DNA of 64,000 nt from Palleronia rufa (lineage in GTDB: Bacteria; Pseudomonadota; Alphaproteobacteria; Rhodobacterales; Rhodobacteraceae): assembly GCF_000743715.1 (NCBI RefSeq), contig NZ_JQEY01000003.1, forward strand, positions 58,671-122,670, given 5' to 3'. The notes beneath the pieces were generated by a model. It was not told the origin of the DNA and made no database searches. It saw only the letters and a program-made list of their open reading frames with translations. The position numbers and the translations under genes are program-made. How positions within the stretch are numbered: position 1 is the stretch's first letter; each line of letters begins with the position of its first letter. This document shows positions 57,854-64,000 of the stretch, piece after piece.

Positions 57854-58969
57854 ATGGCGCGCGGGCCGCTTTTCGTCTTCGGCACGCTTCTGGACCCCGA
57901 GCTTCGCGGCACCGTGTTGGGACATCACGTCGCCGCCGTCCCGGCAGTGCTTATCGGACACCGCGTGGAACGTTCGCAGGCCGGCGACTGGCCGATCCTG
58001 GCGGCACGCGCCGGCGCCCGGACGGAGGGGCTGCTGCTGGACGCTGACGCCACCGCTCTGGACCGCGCGCATTTTTATGAGGCCGGGTTCGGCTATTTGC
58101 CAGAGACGGCAGAGGTAGAGGCCGGCGGCCCGGTGCGCGCCGTGATCTATCGCGCGCCGGAGGGCGCGGGCAGCGGCGAAAGCTGGTCGCTCGACCGCTG
58201 GCAGGTCAGCCACGGCGCACTGACGCGCGCCACCGCCGCGCGCGCCATGGCCATGTACGGCAGCGCCACGCCGGAGGAACTGCGCTTTCGGATGCCGACG
58301 CTGCGGGCGCGGGTCTTTTCCGAGCTTCAGGCCGCCCGGACTCCGGTTCCCCGGACCTTGCGCGCCGACATCCACCGCGATCGTGTTCAGGTGCTGTCAC
58401 ATGACACGCCGTACTGCCACTATTTCGCCCTTGCCGAAACGCGGCTGCGCCATCCGCTTTTCGGGGGCGAGCTGAGCCCGGAGATCCTGCGCGCCGGGTT
58501 TCACGGCGGCGATGCGGTGACGGTGCTGCCCTACGATCCCGCCCGCGACCGGGTCATGCTGATCGAGCAGTTCCGCTACGGCCCTTGGCTGCGGGGCGAC
58601 CTGTACCCCTGGGCGCTCGAACCCATAGCAGGACGCGTCGATCCCGGCGAAACGCCGGACAGGACCGCCCGGCGCGAGGCACGCGAAGAGGCGGGGCTGG
58701 AGATCGGCGCGCTCCATGAGGTCGGGTGCTATTACGCCAGCCCGGGGGCGGTCACCGAATACGTCACCAGCTACATTGGCCTTGCGGATCTCCCCGATGC
58801 CGCAGAGGGCATCGGCGGCCTTGACGCAGAGGCAGAGGACATTCGCGCCCATGTTATTACGTTTCGGCGGCTCATGGACCTGCTGGACAGCGGAGAGGTA
58901 GATACCGGACCGCTCATGGTGTCGGTCCTGTGGCTGGAGCGTGAACGGAATCGCGGCCGCTTCGCTTGA
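57854..58969 (+). CDS. Fusion of gamma-glutamylcyclotransferase-like and NUDIX domains
   Basis: 371 residues in two parts. Residues 1-150 look like a gamma-glutamylcyclotransferase/AIG2 domain (FVFGTLLDPELRGTVLGH, equivalent of the YGTL motif, then FYEAGFGYLPETAEVEAGG). Residues 175-371 form a NUDIX hydrolase of the ADP-ribose pyrophosphatase type: the box is GRVDPGETPDRTARREAREE plus AGLEIG, with the metal-binding glutamates in place. The combination suggests one protein acting on nucleotide-sugar or glutathione-related metabolites; the actual reaction is unknown. GGCACGGGA precedes the ATG at 57854, 18 bp after cfa. Confidence 0.85.
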   Translation: MARGPLFVFGTLLDPELRGTVLGHHVAAVPAVLIGHRVERSQAGDWPILAARAGARTEGLLLDADATALDRAHFYEAGFGYLPETAEVEAGGPVRAVIYRAPEGAGSGESWSLDRWQVSHGALTRATAARAMAMYGSATPEELRFRMPTLRARVFSELQAARTPVPRTLRADIHRDRVQVLSHDTPYCHYFALAETRLRHPLFGGELSPEILRAGFHGGDAVTVLPYDPARDRVMLIEQFRYGPWLRGDLYPWALEPIAGRVDPGETPDRTARREAREEAGLEIGALHEVGCYYASPGAVTEYVTSYIGLADLPDAAEGIGGLDAEAEDIRAHVITFRRLMDLLDSGEVDTGPLMVSVLWLERERNRGRFA

Positions 58970-59027
58970 GGTCGCGCGTCTAAGGGCCTACCTCCTGGCC
59001 CTGACATCGTGACAGGGAGTTGCCGCT

Positions 59028-60059
59028 ATGACCATCCACAGCGACTTGGCCTCAGCCGTCGGGAACACGCCCCTGATCCGCCTGAGCGGCCCGTCCGAGG
59101 CGACGGGCTGCGAGATCCTCGGCAAGGCCGAGTTCATGAACCCCGGCCAGTCGGTCAAGGACCGGGCGGCGCTCTTCATCATCCGCGACGCGGTCGAAAG
59201 GGGCCTGCTGGAGCCGGGCGGCACCATCGTCGAAGGCACGGCGGGCAACACCGGTATCGGCCTCAGCCTGGTGGGTGCGTCGATGGGATTTCGGTCAGTC
59301 ATCGTCATTCCGGAAACCCAGAGCCAGGAGAAGAAGGACATGATCCGCCTGGCGGGTGCGCATCTGGTCGAGGTTCCGGCCGTGCCTTACAAGAACCCCA
59401 ACAACTACGTGAAATATTCCGGTCGCCTGGCCGATGAGCTGTCCCGCAGCGAGACGCACGGCGCGATATGGGCCAACCAGTTCGACAACACCGCCAACCG
59501 CCGCGCCCATTTGGAGACCACCGGCCCCGAGATCTGGGAGCAGACCGGCGGCAAGGTGGACGGCTTTATCTGCGCGGTGGGATCCGGGGGCACCGTGGCC
59601 GGCGTGGCCGAGGCGTTGCAGCACCGGGGCGTCAAGATCGGGCTGGCGGACCCAGAGGGATCGGGTCTCTACAAGCTCTACACCGGTGAGGAAAACCCGG
59701 GCGACTCCATCACCGAAGGCATCGGCCAGGGCCGCATCACCGCCAACCTCGACGGGTTCACGCCCGACTTCTGCTACCGCATCCCCGATGCCGAGGCGCT
59801 GCCCATCGTGTTCGATCTGCTCCAGGACGAAGGGCTCTGCATGGGCGGCTCCACCGGCACGAATGTCGCGGGCGCCATGCGCCTGGCGCGCGAACTCGGG
59901 CCGGGTCATACGATCGTGACCATCCTGTGCGACTACGGGACACGCTACCAGTCGAAAATCTTCAACCCCGATTTTCTGCGCGAAAAGGGCCTGCCCGTGC
60001 CGCAATGGCTGGTCCAGGCCGCGAATCCGGATCTTCCGTCGGTGTTCGAGGACGCATGA
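59028..60059 (+). CDS. cysK: Cysteine synthase A
   Basis: O-acetylserine sulfhydrylase, a PLP enzyme of 343 residues. The lysine lies in MNPGQSVKDRAALFIIRDA (about 37-55, Lys at about 44), the substrate loop is EGTAGNTGIGLSLVG and the phosphate loop CAVGSGGTVAGVAEAL. At 343 residues it is slightly longer than E. coli CysK, as in the Rhodobacteraceae type. GGGAG precedes the ATG at 59028. A short 6-bp hairpin (58983-59002) lies just before the gene, a possible attenuator. It overlaps the mscS-like gene by ATGA. Confidence 0.94.
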   Translation: MTIHSDLASAVGNTPLIRLSGPSEATGCEILGKAEFMNPGQSVKDRAALFIIRDAVERGLLEPGGTIVEGTAGNTGIGLSLVGASMGFRSVIVIPETQSQEKKDMIRLAGAHLVEVPAVPYKNPNNYVKYSGRLADELSRSETHGAIWANQFDNTANRRAHLETTGPEIWEQTGGKVDGFICAVGSGGTVAGVAEALQHRGVKIGLADPEGSGLYKLYTGEENPGDSITEGIGQGRITANLDGFTPDFCYRIPDAEALPIVFDLLQDEGLCMGGSTGTNVAGAMRLARELGPGHTIVTILCDYGTRYQSKIFNPDFLREKGLPVPQWLVQAANPDLPSVFEDA

Positions 60060-62491
60060 CCCGCCACATCCTCGCCGTCGTTCTGTGGCTTGTCCTGGCG
60101 CTGACGGCGCCGGTGGCGGCCCAGGACAGCGCGGCGCCGAACTACAGCTCCTGGGCGGCCCTGGCAGACCAGGCGCGCGCCGCGCTGGACGGAACGCCCG
60201 GCGTCGACCGACTGGAGGCGCTCCGTTCCAGGATCGCAGATCGAAGGGCGACCTTTCTCAAGGCTCAGGATGAGAACGCCGCGCAGATCGAGACCGTCCA
60301 GAGCCAGTTGAACGCGCTTGGGGCCCCTCCGGCGGACGGCGCGTCGCCGGAAAGCGAACAGATCGCCCAGCGGCGCAAGGCACTGAACGACCAGCTGGAC
60401 ACCCTGCGCAAACCGGTCCAGGCCGCCGAGGAGGCCTACACCGAGGCCGACGGGCTGGTGGCGGCGATCGACCGGCGGATCCGGGATGCCTATGCCGCGC
60501 GGCTTCTAGCCCGTGAGCCGACTCCGCTGAACCCCCTCTACTGGTCCGGCGCGGTTGCCGCCGCGGTCGATACCGGTCTCAGCCTTTGGGAAGAGGCGAA
60601 GGCGAACTGGGCAGTGGATACTGTTCGGAACCGGGCGCGCGGACTCCTGCCGCTTGCCGGGGGCTTGGCGCTGATCGGTCTCCTGCTGGTGTTTCGATCG
60701 TCGCTGTGGGTCTGGGTGCTGGAGCGCTGGGCCGTTGCCAAGAGCCGCCGGGGAAGGGGGGTGCTGGGCTTCTTCCTGTCCCTTGGGCAGGTCGTCCTGC
60801 CGCTGGCGGGGGTGACGCTGATCGCCTACGCCGTCGATCTCACCGGTCTTGCCGGACCGATGGCGATCGAACTGGCCCGCGCGCTGGCCACCATCGCCTT
60901 TCCGTTCGTGGCGGGACTCTGGCTGGCGGGGGCGCTGTTCCCCACGGACCGCACGGGTCCGATGCGCCTGGCCGATGACCTGAGCGTACGGCTCAAGCGC
61001 GCCTCCCGCTTGCTCGCTCTGGCCACGACCCTGATCGTTGCCATCCACGTGCTGGCGGGACTGACCAACCGTGACGACATCGCCGTGTCGGTCCTGCTCT
61101 ACATCCCGCGCCTGCTGCTGGCCTTCGCGATCTATCGCACCGGCCGTCTGCTTATGCTGGCCCGCCGCGCCGCGCCCGCAGACGGCGAGGAGGACGCAAG
61201 GTCGATTACCGGATCCATGACGCGCGTCCTGGGTCGTCTGTCGGTTCTGGCCGCCGTCCTGGGCGTCGTCCTGGCGACGGTCGGCTACTCCAACGCGGCC
61301 GAGATCATGCTGATCCCCACGGTCGTGACCCTGGCTCTAACCGGGTTCCTCCTGGTACTCCAACGGCTGGTCTATGACGTCTACGCCCTGATCACCGGCA
61401 CGCCGGAAGGGGAAACCGACGCTCTTGCCCCGGTCCTGATCGGCTTCGGCCTCACGTTGGCGGCCCTTCCGGTCTATGCGCTGATCTGGGGCGCCCGGGT
61501 GGCCGATCTGACGGAGATCTGGTCCCGGTTCCGCGCCGGTTTCACCTTTGGCCAGACGCGCATCTCTCCGGCGGACTTCCTGACGTTCCTCATCGTCTTC
61601 GCGATCGGCTACGCGGCCACGCGGTTCGTTCAGGCGACGATGCGCAGCCAGATCCTGCCCAAGACGAAGCTCGACGTCGGCGGGCGGAACGCGATCGCCT
61701 CTGGGATCGGCTATGTCGGCATCCTGATCGCGGTCATCGCCGCCGTGACCAGCGCCGGGATCGACCTGTCCAGCCTGGCCATCGTCGCCGGTGCGCTGTC
61801 GGTCGGCATCGGTTTCGGTCTGCAGAACGTCGTGTCGAATTTCGTGTCCGGCATCATCCTGCTGATCGAGCGGCCGATCAGCGAGGGCGACTGGATCAGC
61901 GTGAACAACCAGACAGGCTATGTGCGGGACATCTCGGTCCGCTCGACCCGGATCGAGACGTTCGACCGTACCGACGTGATCGTGCCCAATGCCGATCTCA
62001 TCTCAGGAACCGTGACCAACTGGACGCACGGCAACAACGTCGGTCGCGTCATCGTGCCCGTGGGCGTCGCCTACGGCACCGACACAAGGCTGGTCGAGAG
62101 GATCCTGACGGAGGTGGCAAAGGACAATCCCATGGTGTCTCTCAAGCCGCCGCCATTCATCTATTTCAAGGGATTCGGTGCAAGCTCTCTGGATTTCGAG
62201 CTGCGCGCGATCCTGCGTGACGTGAATTTTGTGCTGAACGTGCACTCGGAGATGAACCATGAAATCGCCCGCCGTTTCGCGCAGGCCGGTATCGAGATCC
62301 CGTTCCCGCAGCAGGACCTGTGGCTGCGCAACCCCGACACGTTGCGGTCCCCGCCTGCCTACCGGGACGAGCCGCCACCCCCCGGCGCCGCGGTCCCCCG
62401 CGGCAACCAGATCGCTCCCCGCCCGCCAGAGACCGACACGGCTGCCGATCCCGCGGACGCGAATGCCGACAGCGGTAGCGACGGACGCTAG
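60056..62491 (+). CDS. Large mechanosensitive channel of the MscS/DUF3772 type
   Basis: 811 residues. A signal peptide (MTRHILAVVLWLVLALTAP) leads into a periplasmic domain with coiled coil (about 60-150, AEEAYTEADGLVAAIDRRIR), then about 10 hydrophobic segments (190-580), and the MscS pore and cytoplasmic domain. The pore helix region is ALSVGIGFGLQNVVSNFVSG followed by IILLIERPISEGDWISVNNQ. The tail after 780 is Pro- and Asp-rich and disordered. It releases solutes on osmotic downshift. The start at 60056 overlaps cysK. The TAG stop (62489-62491) lies in a CTAG that is the insertion site of the neighbouring IS481 remnant. Confidence 0.88.
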   Translation: MTRHILAVVLWLVLALTAPVAAQDSAAPNYSSWAALADQARAALDGTPGVDRLEALRSRIADRRATFLKAQDENAAQIETVQSQLNALGAPPADGASPESEQIAQRRKALNDQLDTLRKPVQAAEEAYTEADGLVAAIDRRIRDAYAARLLAREPTPLNPLYWSGAVAAAVDTGLSLWEEAKANWAVDTVRNRARGLLPLAGGLALIGLLLVFRSSLWVWVLERWAVAKSRRGRGVLGFFLSLGQVVLPLAGVTLIAYAVDLTGLAGPMAIELARALATIAFPFVAGLWLAGALFPTDRTGPMRLADDLSVRLKRASRLLALATTLIVAIHVLAGLTNRDDIAVSVLLYIPRLLLAFAIYRTGRLLMLARRAAPADGEEDARSITGSMTRVLGRLSVLAAVLGVVLATVGYSNAAEIMLIPTVVTLALTGFLLVLQRLVYDVYALITGTPEGETDALAPVLIGFGLTLAALPVYALIWGARVADLTEIWSRFRAGFTFGQTRISPADFLTFLIVFAIGYAATRFVQATMRSQILPKTKLDVGGRNAIASGIGYVGILIAVIAAVTSAGIDLSSLAIVAGALSVGIGFGLQNVVSNFVSGIILLIERPISEGDWISVNNQTGYVRDISVRSTRIETFDRTDVIVPNADLISGTVTNWTHGNNVGRVIVPVGVAYGTDTRLVERILTEVAKDNPMVSLKPPPFIYFKGFGASSLDFELRAILRDVNFVLNVHSEMNHEIARRFAQAGIEIPFPQQDLWLRNPDTLRSPPAYRDEPPPPGAAVPRGNQIAPRPPETDTAADPADANADSGSDGR

Positions 62492-63291
62492 GTGTTCAGT
62501 CCAGGCATTTGGTGGATCGGGTTGAGGGTGGATCTGTCCGCCTCCGACGCCCTGAGCTTGCAGATGTATTCGCAGGGCGTGCGGCCACCGGGGGGCTTTG
62601 GCCCTCGGGCGACATCCTGGGCCGCCATGAAGTCGCCAAGGTGCCTGCGCGGCTGATTGTGAGTGCCGTCGTGGACGCGCCTTGCGGTCGAGTCCTTCAT
62701 GGTGGACTTCACCCCATCGACCTGGCCCGTGGTCCAAGGATGGTTCGACTTGGTCAGCCGGTGCTCGACGCCGTCGGCCTCGCAGATCGTGTCAAGGCGC
62801 AGGGGCCGGGGACAGGATCGTGGCCCTTTCCTGGCTGCCCGGCGACCTCGATGCCGCTGTCCGTGAGAACGATATGAATCTGATAGGGCACCGCTTCGAG
62901 CATGTGCCGAAGGAACTCCCACGCCGCCTTCACGTCTGCCGTCTCGATGATCTGGGTGACGGCAAATCTGCCGGTCCGGTCGATGCCTGCGAAGAGGTAG
63001 AGCTTGCCTGCGGAGCTCCGCACCTCGACGATCTCGACGTCGAAGAACCCGATCGGGGCGCGCTTGGACTTCTGTCGCTTCGGCTTCTCCCCCTCGACGT
63101 CCGGCAGGCGGGAGATGCCGTTACGTTGCAGGCACCGGTGCCGCGCTGAGCGCGTCGGATGCGGAACCGATGGCTGCAAGGCCTGCAGACCGTCGTCCGG
63201 CGGCAGCGGCGTATGACGCCGGAACGCGACGATCATCGCCTCCTCCGCCTCGGCCGGACCCGCGGACCGCGGCATCCTCGGTCCGGTTTTC
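62488..63291 (-). pseudogene. IS481-family transposase remnant
   Basis: The minus-strand reading gives the core of an IS481 transposase: GPAEAEEAMIVAFRRHTPLP, SARHRCLQRNGISRLPDVEG, GFFDVEIVEVRSSAGKLYLF and IHIVLTDSGIEV. A one-base shift near 62830-62850 then moves into another frame: TICEADGVEHRLTKSNHPWT, HLGDFMAAQDVARGPKPPGG and the usual end HQMPGLNT. The catalytic Asp and Glu region is partly altered (SGIEV for typical NGIQF). The N-terminal DNA-binding part is missing, cut by an IS3-like element at about 63292. The stop codon TAG lies in the shared CTAG (62488-62491). Confidence 0.85.
62492..63291 (-). mobile_element. IS481-family element, truncated and decayed
   Basis: The left end TGTTCAGTCCAGGCATTTGG begins right after CTAG at 62488-62491, matching the CTAG-type target of this family. 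The right end is lost where an IS3-like element begins (TGACGTGGCCCCC at 63292). Only about 800 bp remain, with a frameshift in the transposase, so it is inactive. Confidence 0.75.
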
Positions 63292-63357
63292 TGACGTGGC
63301 CCCCGAGAACCGGTCATCCGGCCAAGCTTGCCGCCAACGGTGGCAAGGACGGATAGC

Positions 63358-63642
63358 GTGGCTGGCAAACGAAGGAATTGCGGTGCCGAGTGCGAGGCGA
63401 AGGTGGCGCTCGAGCCGATCCGTGGTGAGATGACGGTGGCCGGGCCGGTGGCGAAGCGCGGCGTGCATCGGGCTCCGATCGACACCTCGAAGCGGCAGGC
63501 GCTCGCGGGCATGTCGGGGATTTTTCCGGGCAAGGCCGAGGCGAAGGCCGTCGGGAAGGAGGGCGAGATCGAGAAGCTGCACGCCAGGATCGGCCAGCTT
63601 GGGGGAGACCGCGATTTTCCGGCCAAAGCCTCCGGTCGGTGA
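63358..63642 (+). CDS. IS3-family transposase OrfA, slightly decayed
   Basis: About 94 residues from a GTG at 63358 (VAGKRRNCGAECEAKVALEP), with the helix-turn-helix region IRGEMTVAGPVAKRGVHRAP and the leucine-zipper-like tail GEIEKLHARIGQLGGDRDFP, ending AKASGR. Compared with intact relatives several conserved positions are changed (CEAKVAL for FKAKVAL, GPVAKRG for ELAAKHG), so it may be non-functional although the frame is open. The DNA-binding N-terminus of the element's transposase. Confidence 0.7.
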   Translation: MAGKRRNCGAECEAKVALEPIRGEMTVAGPVAKRGVHRAPIDTSKRQALAGMSGIFPGKAEAKAVGKEGEIEKLHARIGQLGGDRDFPAKASGR

Positions 63643-64000
63643 GCGCGGCCCGGGAGGCCTGAGACGATCGCCGCCCCCCACCCGGCATTGTCGATCCCCC
63701 GACAATGCGCCCTGATCGGCATCAGCCGGTCGCCCGGGCAAGGGCGAGAGCCCGCTGAACCTGGCGCTGACGAAGCCGATCGACGCGCGGTTCATGGAGA
63801 CGCCGTTCCACGGCAGCCGCCGGATGGCGAGGCACCTGCGCAACCAGGGCCACTGCGGTCCGGCGGCCGATGGCCCGGATGGATCCGCGGGCCGTCCACC
63901 GGCGGCCGCGCACGACTGTGCCTCACCCGGAGCACCGCAAGTATCCGTCTCTGCTCCGGGGTCTGCCGATCGACCGGCCAAACCAAGCCTGGTGCGCGGA
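63640..64000 (+). pseudogene. IS3-family transposase OrfB, broken by frameshifts, cut at window edge
   Basis: Fragments of the rve-type transposase occur in three frames: LSIPRQCALIGISRS, then LNLALTKPIDARFMETPFHG and RRMARHLRNQGHCG in the next frame, then PRTTVPHPEHRKYPSLLRGL and PIDRPNQAWCA in another. At least two frameshifts and a small deletion are therefore present. The catalytic region lies beyond the window. Confidence 0.75.

Larger units (their letters stand above)
63292..64000 (+). mobile_element. IS3-family element, left part only
   Basis: Begins with TGACGTGGCCCCC, a typical terminal sequence for this group, and carries an orfA-like frame and a broken orfB. The element continues beyond the right edge of the window. 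It interrupts the IS481 remnant, so it arrived later. Confidence 0.7.

Overview
The window is about 64 kb of GC-rich alphaproteobacterial chromosome, most likely from a marine member of the Rhodobacteraceae (Roseobacter group). The pointers are a circularly permuted two-piece tmRNA with a Rhodobacter-like tag, an acrylyl-CoA reductase (AcuI) of DMSP catabolism, an aglEFGAK alpha-glucoside operon in the rhizobial/rhodobacterial order, an OlsB-like ornithine-lipid acyltransferase, a tctCBA tripartite tricarboxylate transporter with tctDE, and a GC-rich stem-loop followed by a TTTCCC-type tail of the kind common between genes in this family. Species cannot be named from the sequence alone.

Layout. 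1-7 kb: the 5' part of kbl (cut by the window edge), a photolyase, a BCCT osmolyte carrier, acuI, ssrA (tmRNA), a SnoaL-like protein and a GNAT protein. 7-16.3 kb: the agl operon (aglE-aglF-aglG-aglA-aglK, minus strand) divergent from a GH1 beta-glucosidase and a glucokinase; together they import and hydrolyse glucosides and phosphorylate the glucose. 16.3-34.5 kb: a long minus-strand glycogen block, glgP, a small membrane protein, then glgB-glgC-glgA-glgX-malQ-pgm with overlapping or closely spaced genes, running on into a GH13-like probable glucosylglycerol hydrolase, an FMN-dependent glutamate-synthase-like protein and two small membrane proteins. This links alpha-glucan storage, glucoside uptake and a possible osmolyte-glucoside hydrolase over about 27 kb. 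34.8-46.8 kb: mixed housekeeping genes (hydrolase, DNA glycosylase, cobK, NDUFAF6-like protein, cimA, cysS, an acidic beta-barrel, an ABC-F ATPase, clpS, olsB, msrB, bamE, yceD).

46.8-49.6 kb: an 837-bp IS5-family (IS427-like) element inserted exactly at the stop codon of yceD, then a secreted hydrolase and two small secreted cysteine-containing proteins. 50-56.5 kb: tctD-tctE plus a co-transcribed periplasmic binding protein, divergent from tctC-tctB-tctA, which ends in a strong terminator. 56.6-62.5 kb: cyclopropane fatty acid synthase, a GGCT-NUDIX fusion, cysK, and a large MscS-type channel. 62.5-64 kb: decayed IS481- and IS3-family elements; the first again starts at a CTAG that holds the stop codon of the resident gene.

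The most interesting items are the permuted tmRNA with an ANNN-type tag, two unrelated insertion sequences both sitting in CTAG stop codons, an abrupt change of base composition inside cysS, the glucosylglycerol-hydrolase-like gene in the glycogen operon, and the three-part tctD-tctE-binding-protein sensor with a tandem 11-bp repeat in the divergent promoter region.
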